Source: Lachnospiraceae bacterium
Lineage (GTDB): Bacteria > Bacillota > Clostridia > Lachnospirales > Lachnospiraceae
Assembly: GCA_024698485.1 (NCBI GenBank)
Contig: JAILRC010000016.1
Location: 1-64,000, forward strand
DNA: 64,000 nt
Direction: 5' to 3'
The translations under genes and the position numbers were made by a program. Under the pieces are notes generated by a model, which was not told where the DNA came from, made no database searches, and was given only the letters and a program-made list of their open reading frames with translations. Below are positions 18,285 to 28,558 of this stretch, one piece after another (the stretch's first letter is position 1; each line of letters opens with the position of its first letter).

Positions 18285-20177
18285 ATGTGGAGCTTTAGTT
18301 TTGTCGTTCCTACATTGCTTATATTGCTGATCATTCTTTTGTTCTTCTTCTCATTACCCAGACTTTCCATCAAAAGAAACAGATATTTTGTCGAAATGAT
18401 CATTGCTGAGACCGTTACCATCATCAGTGACATTTCTTCAAGTTATGCGGACAACCATTATGAACTTTTTTCCGTAAAGATCCTGTATCTCTTGAATCTG
18501 TTATATTTTGTCGTTTTTTTTACCCGTTCCTTCATTATGTATAAATTTACCGTGGGGATCCTTGGAGTTACCATGGGAGCCTCGAAAGCTGTCAGGTTCA
18601 TCATCAGGATACCTTATTATTTCTGCGTGATGATGAGCGTACTTTCATTTTTTGACGATCTGGTGTTTTATGTTGATGCCACGGGTTATCACGGAGGTAA
18701 ACTGTACAATATCCTTTATTACTGCGCCTTTTTCTATGTGCTGTTGAGCTTTCTTGCGGTATCCCATTTCAGAAAGCGTCTTGCAAGAAGAAGAGAGCGA
18801 TACAGTATGCTCCTTTATAACGCCATCATTATGGCAGGCATAGTGATACGCCTTCTCCTTCCAAGGTATCTTCTTATGGATACTTTTGTGCTCATGGCGG
18901 TGCTTGTGGTCTATCTCGCGTTCGAAAATCCGGAGTACTATCTTGAACTCAGGAGCATAGTTTTTAACAGCCGCGCCCTGAGGGAGTATCTGGAGGAACA
19001 CACCGGCCGGGAAGACTGCCGTTGTCTGGGGATCGTGGTGAGAAAATATCACGAGATGAGAGACATATACGGAGCATCTCGGACGGACGAAGCTCTGAAT
19101 ATGATAGGAAGATATATTGTTCAGCTATGTTCGGGAAAAAAGGTCTTCTATTGCAGAAAAGGACGTTTCATCGTTCTGGGTGACGGAGAAAACAATTACG
19201 GCACCATATGCAGGGATATGATGGAAAGGTTCAGGGAGGCGTGGAAGTCCAGAGACATGGAAATCTATCTTGATGTGAGATTTGCCATCATAGAACTCAG
19301 CGACAAGGTGGGTTCTGCGGACGTGATTCTGAACACCATGGCTAAGGGCCTTGAAGAAGCGGACAGATCCGATTCCGAGATGCCTGTGATGATCACAGAA
19401 AAGGATCTGGTGTCCACCGAAAGAGAGATGAGCATCAAGAGATGCCTTGAAAATGCCATAGATGAGGACGGCATCGAACTGTTCCTGCAGCCCCTGGTGG
19501 ATGCGGAGACAGGGAAGGTCATTGGTGCGGAAGCCCTTTCAAGGTTAAGGGACGGCAATGGAGAACTCATCGCTCCCGGAAGTTTCATCGGCATAGCGGA
19601 AAAGAACGGGCGCATCAACGAACTGGGTGATCAGATGTTTGAAAAGACCTGTCGCTTTATAAAAGACAACGATATCGAGAAGATGGGGATCAAATGGCTG
19701 AATGTCAACCTTTCCCCGATACAGTTCATGCAGAAAGGGCTGGCGGACAGATATGCCGCTGTTACGAAGAAATACGGTATCGATCCCGAAATGATCCATC
19801 TGGAGATCACGGAGGAATCCCTCATCGACGAAACCTTTATGAACAGACAGGTCAAAGCTTTCAACGACAATGGATTCAAATTTGTGCTGGATGATTACGG
19901 TACGGGTTACTCCAATCTGGCAAGACTTAAAAAATGTCCCTTCATAAACGTGAAACTTGACATCAGTCTGGTGCGGGATTACTGCAAACAGCCCGACGAG
20001 ATCCTTCCCATGATGATCGGAGCTTTTAAGAACATGGGCTTCGGCATCACTTCCGAGGGAGTGGAAGACGACGAAATGGCGGCGCTCATGAGGAAGATCG
20101 GCTGTGACTATCTCCAGGGATATTATTATTCAAAGCCCATTCCCGTTGATGAGTTCGTGGAAAGATATTCGCATTGA
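18285..20177 (+). CDS. Membrane c-di-GMP phosphodiesterase: multi-TM N-terminus, degenerate GGDEF, EAL domain
   Basis: GAEALSRL, VNLSPIQF, LEITEESL, LDDYGTGYSNL, SEGVEDDE, LQGYYYSKP. GGDEF site reads KGRF. AGGGAGG precedes ATG 18285. Confidence 0.9.
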   Translation: MWSFSFVVPTLLILLIILLFFFSLPRLSIKRNRYFVEMIIAETVTIISDISSSYADNHYELFSVKILYLLNLLYFVVFFTRSFIMYKFTVGILGVTMGASKAVRFIIRIPYYFCVMMSVLSFFDDLVFYVDATGYHGGKLYNILYYCAFFYVLLSFLAVSHFRKRLARRRERYSMLLYNAIIMAGIVIRLLLPRYLLMDTFVLMAVLVVYLAFENPEYYLELRSIVFNSRALREYLEEHTGREDCRCLGIVVRKYHEMRDIYGASRTDEALNMIGRYIVQLCSGKKVFYCRKGRFIVLGDGENNYGTICRDMMERFREAWKSRDMEIYLDVRFAIIELSDKVGSADVILNTMAKGLEEADRSDSEMPVMITEKDLVSTEREMSIKRCLENAIDEDGIELFLQPLVDAETGKVIGAEALSRLRDGNGELIAPGSFIGIAEKNGRINELGDQMFEKTCRFIKDNDIEKMGIKWLNVNLSPIQFMQKGLADRYAAVTKKYGIDPEMIHLEITEESLIDETFMNRQVKAFNDNGFKFVLDDYGTGYSNLARLKKCPFINVKLDISLVRDYCKQPDEILPMMIGAFKNMGFGITSEGVEDDEMAALMRKIGCDYLQGYYYSKPIPVDEFVERYSH

Positions 20178-20192
20178 TACAGTGTTTTCAGG

Positions 20193-20231
20193 CATCCCGA
20201 GAGGGCAGATCCTCCCGGGATGTTTTTATTT
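20193..20231 (+). terminator. Rho-independent terminator after the EAL gene
   Basis: CATCCCGAGAGG...CCTCCCGGGATG followed by TTTTTATTTT. Confidence 0.8.
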
Positions 20232-20347
20232 TCAACGGATATGCTATACTTAATGATTGTTTAATATTTTCCGATGTATCCTATGTATGAAAGTTAAACA
20301 CGATCATACGCCGGGCGGATCCCCCGGCCCGGAAAGAGAGGAATCAC

Positions 20348-22720
20348 ATGTTTTTCAGAATGCTAAAAAAAGATCTTAAGAGAAAGAAAGCCATGAATAT
20401 TGTTTTGCTGGTGTTCATACTTCTTTCCGCCATGTTTGCCTCGGGCAGCATGAACAATATGATCTCTGTCTACGGCGGTATCGATCATTTCTTCGATAAA
20501 GCCGGCATGTCGGATTTCATCATGATCATGCGTTACGAAAACGGGGAAAACAAAGCGGATGAGGTGATGAATTCAGCATCTTCCGTAAAGGATTTCAAAA
20601 AAGAGGAAGTTATCTACTATTCCTCCGCAAACCTCCTGAAGGACGGGGAGAAATACACCAATTTCGAGAATCCCGGCCTCATAGTTTCGGTTTCCGGAGC
20701 GAAACTCAACTATTACAACAGAAAAGACGAACCGATCGAGGAAGTGCCCAAGGGTCATGTTTATATCGGAGGCTGCCTTGCAGATCCTGGGAAGACCAAG
20801 ATCGGGGACACGGTGAACATTGAATTTGAAGGCATATCCCTTCCTGTGGTCATCGACGGATACTTAAAGGATGCCCTTATGGGTTCCCAGTTCTTGGGAA
20901 ATCCCCGAATGCTCATGAATGACGAGGACATGGAGATCCTTCTCCAAAACGAAAACGTGGTCGCAAACTCCACGGGAGCGGTCTACTACGTTTACACCGA
21001 CGATCTCAAGGGGGTAAAAGCCGACCTTACCAAGGTGGGAAATGTAATGTTCGCCAAGGAAAAAGCCGTGATCAAGATGGCCTATATGATCGATATGCTG
21101 GTGGCAGGTCTCATGCTGGTGGTAAGCATATGCCTGATCCTCATAGCCTTCACAATGCTGGCCTTCACCATCCGCTTCACCCTTGAGGAAGACTTCAGGG
21201 AGATCGGCGTCATGAAGGCCGTGGGTCTCAAAGACCGGTCCATCAGGATGATGTATATGGTGAAGTACCTGGGCATATCCGTTGCAGGCGCTGCCATAGG
21301 ATATGTCTGCAGTGTGCCTTTCGGAGATCTGATGCTGCAGAGCGTCACCGAAAGGATCTTCGTGGGAAACGACAACCGTGCCTTCGTGGGTATATTAAGC
21401 GCCCTGGCAGTGGTATTTGTCACTCTTGCTTTTTGCTACTCCTGCACCAAGAGGATCAGGAAGATGTCACCCATAGATGCGGTTCACAGCGGCGAGACGG
21501 GAGAGAGATATCACAAAAGATCTGCCCTGAGACTTTGCGGAAGCAAGCTGGGATGCGATCTTTTCCTTGCTGCCAACGATGTTTTAAGTAAACCCAGACA
21601 ATATGTCAGCATGACGGTGACCTTCACCCTTTGCCTGCTGCTCATCACCATGCTGGCCACAGCTTCCAACACCCTGACCAGTGAAAAGCTTCTTTTCCTT
21701 TTCGGAACCACGGAGAGCGATGTTTATTATTCCTCTTCGGAAAAGATCATGGCTCTTATGGGAAGTACGGATGAACATGAACAGGAAAAGCAGTTTGAAG
21801 AGATAGAAAAGATCCTTGCGGACAACGGTATGCCCGGCAAGGTGCATCAGGAGCTGCTCTATCAGCTGCCCGTGACCTTTAAGGACACAAAGATCCAGGT
21901 GCAGATGCAGCAATGTACCGATACAAAGACCACGGATTATGTTTACAGCGAAGGCGTGGCTCCCATCTACCCCAACGAGGTGGCTTTCACTCCCCAGATC
22001 CTTGACAGCCTCGGAGCAAAGATCGGCGACAAGGTGAAGATACTTGTGGAGGGTGAAGAAAAGGAGTTCCTGGTTACCGCAACTTTCGTTTCCTTTAACC
22101 AGATGGGAGAGGCGGGCCGTTTCCACGAAGGTCTGGAGCTGATCCCCAATCATGCTTCCGCGGCCTTTTCCTTCCAGATAGATTTTGACGACGACCCGGA
22201 TAAAGCGGAAACAGAAAAAAGGATCGAAAGACTTAAAGAGATCTTCGGTACGGAAAAGATCTACGACGTGTCGGGTTTTGTGGACACTTCCACGAACTCC
22301 TCACGGGCCATCGGAACAGCCAAGGATCTGGTGCTCCTTATTGCGGTCATCATTGCGGGACTCATCACCGTTCTCATGGAAAGATCCTTCCTGAGCAGGG
22401 AGGCTTCCGAGATAGCACTGATGAAGGCCATAGGTTTCAAAAACAGTTCCGTTTCCGCACAGCACACGTTACGCTTCCTTGTGGTAGCCGTGATCTCGGG
22501 ATTATGCGCGCTGATCCTTAACTATCCCGCCACCAAGCTGGTGTGCGACAGGATCTTCGGAACTATGGGTGCCATAAAGGGCATATCTTATGACATCCGC
22601 CCGGTGGAACTCTTTGCGGTGTACCCCGCGATACTTATTGCAGCCGTGTGTCTCACTTCGTTCCTGACTTCTCTCTATGCAAGAACGATAAATACGGATT
22701 CCATGGGTAATATTGAGTAA
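20348..22720 (+). CDS. FtsX-like ABC transporter permease
   Basis: 790 aa with two FtsX-like cores (LEEDFREIGVMKAVGLKDRSIR; SREASEIALMKAIGFKNSSV). Confidence 0.88.
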   Translation: MFFRMLKKDLKRKKAMNIVLLVFILLSAMFASGSMNNMISVYGGIDHFFDKAGMSDFIMIMRYENGENKADEVMNSASSVKDFKKEEVIYYSSANLLKDGEKYTNFENPGLIVSVSGAKLNYYNRKDEPIEEVPKGHVYIGGCLADPGKTKIGDTVNIEFEGISLPVVIDGYLKDALMGSQFLGNPRMLMNDEDMEILLQNENVVANSTGAVYYVYTDDLKGVKADLTKVGNVMFAKEKAVIKMAYMIDMLVAGLMLVVSICLILIAFTMLAFTIRFTLEEDFREIGVMKAVGLKDRSIRMMYMVKYLGISVAGAAIGYVCSVPFGDLMLQSVTERIFVGNDNRAFVGILSALAVVFVTLAFCYSCTKRIRKMSPIDAVHSGETGERYHKRSALRLCGSKLGCDLFLAANDVLSKPRQYVSMTVTFTLCLLLITMLATASNTLTSEKLLFLFGTTESDVYYSSSEKIMALMGSTDEHEQEKQFEEIEKILADNGMPGKVHQELLYQLPVTFKDTKIQVQMQQCTDTKTTDYVYSEGVAPIYPNEVAFTPQILDSLGAKIGDKVKILVEGEEKEFLVTATFVSFNQMGEAGRFHEGLELIPNHASAAFSFQIDFDDDPDKAETEKRIERLKEIFGTEKIYDVSGFVDTSTNSSRAIGTAKDLVLLIAVIIAGLITVLMERSFLSREASEIALMKAIGFKNSSVSAQHTLRFLVVAVISGLCALILNYPATKLVCDRIFGTMGAIKGISYDIRPVELFAVYPAILIAAVCLTSFLTSLYARTINTDSMGNIE

Positions 22721-22740
22721 AGGTTGAGAAAGGAAATGAT

Positions 22741-23508
22741 ATGAGCGTAGTAATAGATGTAAAAGATCTTTGTAAGACATATGTGGTAAACAAGAAACAG
22801 AACAACGTGCTTAAAAATGTGAATTTCGCCGTTGAAGAGGGTGAGATGGTGGCTGTCATGGGCCCTTCGGGATCCGGCAAATCCACACTGCTCTACACGG
22901 TTTCGGGCATGGACAGGATGACTGCGGGCGAAGTGCATTTTAACGGGCATAACCTGTCCGAGCTCAACGAAAACGAAATGGCTGAGCTCCGACTCAACGA
23001 GATGGGATTCATCTTCCAGCAGATGTATATGATGAAAAATCTTTCCATACTTGATAATATCATCCTTCCCGGTGTAAAATCCAAGAAGAAGGACATGAGC
23101 CGCAAAGAAGTGGAAGAAAAGGGCAGGATGCTCATGAAAAAACTGGGCATAGAAGAAACAGCCAACAATGACATTAACGAGGTTTCAGGCGGTCAGCTCC
23201 AGCGTGCATGCATATGCAGGAGCATGATCAACAATCCCAGGGTGATCTTTGCGGATGAACCCACAGGTGCCCTGAACCGCACTTCTTCGGAAGAAGTGAT
23301 GGAAGAACTGGTAAAACTGAACCGTGAGGGCACCACCGTCATGCTGGTGACCCACGACGTAAAAGTTGCGGCAAAGTGCTCCAGAGTGCTTTACATCGTT
23401 GACGGAAACATCAAGGGTGAAAACAGACTGGGGATCTTCGGAAAGGAAACCGAACTCAGAGAAAGGGAAAGAACCTTAAGCAGCTGGCTTATGGAGATGG
23501 GCTGGTAA
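22741..23508 (+). CDS. ABC transporter ATP-binding protein (MacB/BceA type)
   Basis: Walker A GPSGSGKST, VSGGQLQRACICRS, Walker B VIFADEPTGAL. Confidence 0.92.
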   Translation: MSVVIDVKDLCKTYVVNKKQNNVLKNVNFAVEEGEMVAVMGPSGSGKSTLLYTVSGMDRMTAGEVHFNGHNLSELNENEMAELRLNEMGFIFQQMYMMKNLSILDNIILPGVKSKKKDMSRKEVEEKGRMLMKKLGIEETANNDINEVSGGQLQRACICRSMINNPRVIFADEPTGALNRTSSEEVMEELVKLNREGTTVMLVTHDVKVAAKCSRVLYIVDGNIKGENRLGIFGKETELRERERTLSSWLMEMGW

Positions 23509-23525
23509 CATCCTCGGAGGATAAA

Positions 23526-24188
23526 ATGACGGACATACTCATCGTTGAAGACAATAAGGAACTCAGCGGAATGCTGGCGGATTTCCTCATGGCTGAGGAT
23601 TACACAGTTTCCGTGGCGGAGAACGGGGAGAAGGCGCTGAAACTCTATGAAATGTACGGAGCGAGGCTCCTGATCCTGGACATCATGCTTCCGGGAGTTG
23701 ACGGTATGCACATTTTAAGCAGAGTGCGTGAACAGTCCAACACCCCTGTCCTCATGGTGAGTGCCAAGGTGGGAAAGGATGATAAGCTTCGGGCCATAGT
23801 CTCCGGCGCCGATGATTACATCGAAAAACCCTACGACATCGACATCCTTATGGCCAAGATCAAGGGCATATTCAAACGGAGGCTGGCCACGGAAAACTTT
23901 TCCGACGGAAACATCACCCTGGACACGGTCCATGAAAAGATCCTGGTGGACGGGAAGGAGATCGATGCCACTTCCAAGGAATTCGAACTCCTGAAGCTTT
24001 TCATGGAAAACAAGGGGCACACTTTACTGAAGCAGTACATCTTTGACACCGTCTGGGGCGCGGACAGTGAGTCGGAACAGCAGACACTGACGGTACACAT
24101 AAAGTGGCTCAGGGAAAAGATAGAAAAGGATCCCAAGAATCCTCAAAAGATCATTACGGTCTGGGGAAAAGGATACAGGTATGAATGA
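23526..24188 (+). CDS. OmpR/PhoB-family response regulator
   Basis: Receiver (ILIVEDNKEL, LLILDIMLPGVDG) plus winged-helix C-terminus (VHIKWLREKIEKDPKNPQKIITVWGKGYRYE). Confidence 0.92.
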   Translation: MTDILIVEDNKELSGMLADFLMAEDYTVSVAENGEKALKLYEMYGARLLILDIMLPGVDGMHILSRVREQSNTPVLMVSAKVGKDDKLRAIVSGADDYIEKPYDIDILMAKIKGIFKRRLATENFSDGNITLDTVHEKILVDGKEIDATSKEFELLKLFMENKGHTLLKQYIFDTVWGADSESEQQTLTVHIKWLREKIEKDPKNPQKIITVWGKGYRYE

Positions 24189-25463
24189 TTGAAAAGTGAC
24201 AACGGTATAAAAAGAGCATATGCAAGGCTTTGCGGGCTCATAGCCGTGATTCTGCTGCTGATGATATCAACAGCAGAATTTGTCATGCTGGGGAGCAAGC
24301 ATGACGCAAACTACCTTTACAGGATAGAATTGAACAGGGTGGAGAACGAGATCGCGGCAAAGGGGGACGGATATGCCTTCGATCCTTCGGCCTACGGAAC
24401 GGTCACGGCAGTGACTGTGGGGGCGGAAGAGGGAAGCGACTTGGACGAAGAGTTCCTTAAGACGGAGGAACACTGTGTGGTCAGACTCATAAACGGAAGA
24501 TATTATCGCATCGATTACAGACAGGACCTGTCGGATGAAAGAAGGGAGATCTTCCTTCGAGTCAACATATGTTTCGGAGCGGTGGCATTGACCCTGGCAT
24601 TTATTCTGATCTTTCTGTATTTTTCTGTCATCAGGAATTTCGTCCGCCTTTCGGATTACCCCGAAGAACTGGCAAAGGGCCACATGGTTCCTCCTCTGCC
24701 TCAGAGCGGAGCTGGATTTTTCGGGAGATTTCTCTGGGGACTGGATGTGCTTAGGGAAAAACTGGAGGATGAAAAGAAAAAGAACTATGAACTTCAAAAG
24801 GAGAGGAATGTTTTCCTGCTCTCTCTTTCCCATGACATAAAGACTCCCCTTTCCGCCATAAAACTCTATGCTGCTTCTTTAAAGAAGAAACTCTATAAAG
24901 ATGAGGACAAGACCGTGGAGATCGCCGGAAAGATAGACCATAACGCCAATGAGATCGAAGCCTATGTTTCGAAGATCATTTCCGCATCCGGTGACGATTT
25001 CCTGAATTTCTCGGTAAACCCGGGAGAATTTTACCTTAAGGATGTCATTGAATATATAAGGAACTATTATGCGGAAAAACTCTCCGACGTGGGGACGGAA
25101 CTCTGCATAGGAGAGTACTCGGACGTGCTTCTTTCCGGAGACAGGGAGAGGTTCATAGAGGTTCTTCAGAACATATTTGAAAATGCGGTCAAATACGGAG
25201 ACGGACGCAGGATCTCCGTAGAATTCCGCGAAGAAGAGGATTGCAGGCTCATTACGGTTTCCAACACCGGCTGCACTCTTTCCGAAGATGAGACGGAACA
25301 CATCTTTGAAAGCTTTTTCAGAGGCTCCAATGCGGGAAACAAGAGCGGCAGCGGTCTGGGACTTTTTATATGTAAGAAGCTCATGAACCTTATGCATGGA
25401 GAGATCTTTGCGGAAAGGGACGGAGACCTGATGAAGATCACTCTGGTCTGCCCGAGAAGATGA
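24189..25463 (+). CDS. Sensor histidine kinase
   Basis: Two TM segments; SLSHDIKTPLSAIKLY H-box, ENAVKYG N-box, GSGLGLFICKKL G-box. TTG start directly abuts the RR stop. Confidence 0.9.
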   Translation: MKSDNGIKRAYARLCGLIAVILLLMISTAEFVMLGSKHDANYLYRIELNRVENEIAAKGDGYAFDPSAYGTVTAVTVGAEEGSDLDEEFLKTEEHCVVRLINGRYYRIDYRQDLSDERREIFLRVNICFGAVALTLAFILIFLYFSVIRNFVRLSDYPEELAKGHMVPPLPQSGAGFFGRFLWGLDVLREKLEDEKKKNYELQKERNVFLLSLSHDIKTPLSAIKLYAASLKKKLYKDEDKTVEIAGKIDHNANEIEAYVSKIISASGDDFLNFSVNPGEFYLKDVIEYIRNYYAEKLSDVGTELCIGEYSDVLLSGDRERFIEVLQNIFENAVKYGDGRRISVEFREEEDCRLITVSNTGCTLSEDETEHIFESFFRGSNAGNKSGSGLGLFICKKLMNLMHGEIFAERDGDLMKITLVCPRR

Positions 25464-25496
25464 ATACATATGCAAAAAATTTAGAAAAAGTTGTAT

Positions 25497-25662
25497 TTTT
25501 GCTGTTCGTACACTCTCCATGTCACACATTCGCAATTCGCTATGCTACTTGCTCATGTGAGCATGGAGAGTGATGCTGCTACGCAGAATATGCAAGACGT
25601 TGAAACTCTTTGAAAGCGAGCTTTCAGAGATTCAACATCTTGCATATCTACGAACAGCAAAA
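25497..25662. repeat. Cloverleaf-like inverted-repeat element (MITE-like or structured RNA)
   Basis: Perfect 14-bp outer arms TTTTGCTGTTCGTA (25497-25510)/TACGAACAGCAAAA (25649-25662), enclosing CACTCTCCATG/CATGGAGAGTG, CTGC-TAC-GCAG, and a long stem starting ATATGCAAGA/TCTTGCATAT. Confidence 0.75.
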
Positions 25663-25687
25663 TTCTGTATTTTTATACATTTTCATG

Positions 25688-25715
25688 TTGACAATGAAAA
25701 AAAATATGATATAGT
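25688..25715 (+). promoter_or_regulatory. Sigma-A-type promoter for the amino-acid ABC operon
   Basis: TTGACA 25688-25693, 16-nt spacer, TATAGT 25710-25715. Confidence 0.65.
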
Positions 25716-25730
25716 GTTATGCAATCAAAG

Positions 25731-25768
25731 CGTGCAACGGAGCACACAACTCTGGGGCACGTTTTTTT
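25731..25768 (+). terminator. Leader terminator / candidate attenuator
   Basis: CGTGC (25731-25735) pairs with GCACG (25757-25761), followed by T7. Alternative GTGC-AACGGA-GCAC (25732-25745) shares the left arm. Confidence 0.5.
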
Positions 25769-25829
25769 ATTTGAAAACACTATACTATGCTATCACAACA
25801 GAGCATTAAAGAAAACGGAGGAAAAATTC

Positions 25830-26660
25830 ATGAAGACAGTAAAAAAGATCGCGGCTCTTTTGGGAGCAGCAGCCCTCAGCATCTCTCTTCTTGCGGGATG
25901 CGGAAAGAAAGCGGAAGAAAAGGTTGAAACCGCAAAGAGCAACATCGATCTGAGCGGAATTAAATTTATCAGCGACGGCGTTCTGAGTGTCGGTTGCGAA
26001 GTGGGCTACCCTCCCTTCGAGGATTTTGCGGAAGACGGCAAGACAGCCATTGGATATGACATTGACATCATCACTGAGGTGGCAAGAAGACTGGGACTCA
26101 AGGTTAACATCATCAACACTGCCTGGGACGGCATCTTTGCAGGCATCGACAACAACTACGACGTTGTATGCTCAGCCTGCACCATAACTCCCGAGCGCAA
26201 AGAGAGCATGCTCTTCTCGGACCCTTACATTTCAAACTATCAGGCAGTCATCCTTAAAAAAGGAAACAACAAGAAGATCACTTCCTTCAAGGATCTTAAC
26301 GGCATGACCGTTGCGGTACAGAAGGAGACCACTTCCGATGAACTTCTTAGCGACTACAAGTCCACAGGCACCATCAGCCTTGAGATCGTGGCAAACGAAA
26401 AGGTCTTGAGCTGCTTCACCCAGCTGGACAACGGAGAAGTGGATGCCGTCTGTGTGGATTCCACTGTTGCGGACGGCTATCTTGCAAAAAACGGCGACAA
26501 ATATATCTATGCATATAAGGATGAGACCGAGCCCGAGTTCTTCGGTATCGTAATGGGACTCAACAACACAGCTTTGCAGAAGGCTGTCAACGAAGTACTT
26601 GCCGAAATGGAAAAGGACGGATTCATAAAGGAGACCCTTGACTACTGGTTCGGACTGTAG
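25830..26660 (+). CDS. Amino-acid ABC transporter substrate-binding lipoprotein
   Basis: Lipobox SLLAGCG; SBP_bac_3 features VGCEVGYPPFEDFAEDGKTAIGYDIDI. CGGAGG precedes ATG 25830. Confidence 0.9.
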   Translation: MKTVKKIAALLGAAALSISLLAGCGKKAEEKVETAKSNIDLSGIKFISDGVLSVGCEVGYPPFEDFAEDGKTAIGYDIDIITEVARRLGLKVNIINTAWDGIFAGIDNNYDVVCSACTITPERKESMLFSDPYISNYQAVILKKGNNKKITSFKDLNGMTVAVQKETTSDELLSDYKSTGTISLEIVANEKVLSCFTQLDNGEVDAVCVDSTVADGYLAKNGDKYIYAYKDETEPEFFGIVMGLNNTALQKAVNEVLAEMEKDGFIKETLDYWFGL

Positions 26661-26694
26661 GCATAAACACTGATTCAGATCGGATGGAGATCAT

Positions 26695-27738
26695 ATGAAG
26701 ACATTTCTGAAAGAACTGATCGATATCAAAAATTGGAAAAAGAAGACCAAGATCACAGGCATTGTGGTCTTGGGTCTTTTTGCCCTTTGCGTGATATTGG
26801 CACTGATGAAACCCTCGGAAGCGGACATGAAGGCTCAGGCTTCGGAGGAAATGCAGGAACTTTTAAAGAAGGATGAGACAGGAACGAGAAAAAGAGTGAC
26901 TGTGACTTACAACAGCCTCATTATCATCAATTACTGCTCCTTTTCTTCTTCCGGGGCAAATGCCCTGTCCGAAAAATATGTGGGCTTTGCGGGACACATA
27001 TTCCGGGCGGATGAGGGAGCGGGAAAGTTCACGGGACAGATGGTGAACTACACCTATCGAATGCTGGGAAGCGGAGAGAACATACTTCACGGGGCAAAGC
27101 TCACCCTGTTCCTTACCACCCTTTCCATGGTGATCGGTGTTGCTTTCGGAACGGTGCTGGCTCTTGGAAAGATCTCGAAGAACAAGGTGATAAGCAAGAT
27201 ATGCTCGTCATACATCTTTTTCTTCAGAGGAACTCCTCTCATGATACAGCTCTTCGTGGTCTACTACACACTGCCTGCGGTCTTCGGGTTTGCCTGGAGG
27301 GATCTGTTTTCGGCAGGAGACGAACAGGCTGTATACAAGGGAGCTTTCATTGCCGCACTCATCGCCTACGGCCTGAATTCCGGGGCATATTGCGCGGAGA
27401 TCGTGAGAGCAGCCATCCAGTCCATAGAAAAGGGACAGCATGAAGCTGCAAAGGCTCTGGGACTCAGTTACGGACAGACCATGAAACTCATAATCCTGCC
27501 TCAGTCGGTACGTCGTATGGTGCCTCCGGTATGTAACGAGTTCGTCATGATGCTTAAGGATGCATCCCTGGTGTTTGCCATTTCCCTTATGGACATCACT
27601 ACCATATCCAAGAACATCATGACCAGTGAGATATCTTACAACGTATTCCTGCCGGCTCTTGTCATCTATCTGGTGATCACCGCTTTCTTCACATGGATAT
27701 TTGATGCCATAGAGAAGAAATTCTCTCTTTACGAATAG
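26695..27738 (+). CDS. Polar amino-acid ABC transporter permease
   Basis: TM protein with [16 protein letters not shown] and [21 protein letters not shown]. Confidence 0.92.
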   Translation: MKTFLKELIDIKNWKKKTKITGIVVLGLFALCVILALMKPSEADMKAQASEEMQELLKKDETGTRKRVTVTYNSLIIINYCSFSSSGANALSEKYVGFAGHIFRADEGAGKFTGQMVNYTYRMLGSGENILHGAKLTLFLTTLSMVIGVAFGTVLALGKISKNKVISKICSSYIFFFRGTPLMIQLFVVYYTLPAVFGFAWRDLFSAGDEQAVYKGAFIAALIAYGLNSGAYCAEIVRAAIQSIEKGQHEAAKALGLSYGQTMKLIILPQSVRRMVPPVCNEFVMMLKDASLVFAISLMDITTISKNIMTSEISYNVFLPALVIYLVITAFFTWIFDAIEKKFSLYE

Positions 27739-27760
27739 TTTTCGGGATCAGGAGGAAAAA

Positions 27761-28537
27761 ATGGCTCAAAGCGAATATATTTTGGAAACGGAACATGTCA
27801 GCAAGAACTACGGAGATCTTGTGGTGTTGAAGGACATCAATCTCAAAGTGAAGAAGGGTGAAGTGATCTGCATCATCGGTCCTTCCGGGGCGGGCAAATC
27901 CACTTACTTAAGATCCCTGAACCAGCTGGAAAAGATCACATCCGGAAAGATCTTTATAAAAGGAGATCTTTTCCTTCACAGAGAAAACGATCACACTGTG
28001 GAGAGGATAGACAAAGCGACACAGAAAGCATTGCTCTTGGAAATGGGCATGTGCTTCCAGAGGTTCAATCTCTTTCCTCACAAGACTGTGCTCCAGAACA
28101 TAATGCTGGCTCCCATCGAGGTAAAGCATGAAGACAGGGAGACTGTAAAGGCAGAGGCTCTTGAACTTCTAAAGAAAGTGGGACTTGCGGACAAAGCGGA
28201 TGCATTTCCCAATCACCTTTCCGGAGGGCAGCAGCAGCGTGTGGCCATTGCAAGAGCTCTTGCAATGAAGCCTGAGATAATGCTTTTTGACGAACCCACT
28301 TCCGCATTGGATCCGGAACTGGTGGGAGACGTGCTTCAGGTAATGAAGGACCTTGCAAATGAAGGAATGACAATGCTTGTGGTGACTCATGAAATGGGAT
28401 TTGCAAAAGAGGTGGCAGATCGTGTATTATTTATGGCGGATGGAATCGTAGCAGAGGAAGGAACGCCGGAACACATATTTGAACATCCCGAGAATCCCAG
28501 GACCAAGAGCTTTCTTAAGTCGGTCCTGAACGCATAA
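27761..28537 (+). CDS. Polar amino-acid ABC transporter ATP-binding protein
   Basis: [40 protein letters not shown]. Confidence 0.94.
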   Translation: MAQSEYILETEHVSKNYGDLVVLKDINLKVKKGEVICIIGPSGAGKSTYLRSLNQLEKITSGKIFIKGDLFLHRENDHTVERIDKATQKALLLEMGMCFQRFNLFPHKTVLQNIMLAPIEVKHEDRETVKAEALELLKKVGLADKADAFPNHLSGGQQQRVAIARALAMKPEIMLFDEPTSALDPELVGDVLQVMKDLANEGMTMLVVTHEMGFAKEVADRVLFMADGIVAEEGTPEHIFEHPENPRTKSFLKSVLNA

Positions 28538-28558
28538 AAGTGTTTTCGGCAGATAGAA

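Noticed and set aside
25570-25809. 79-aa plus-strand ORF
   Set aside because: Starts inside the inverted-repeat element and crosses the transporter promoter and leader; no RBS or homologous features.
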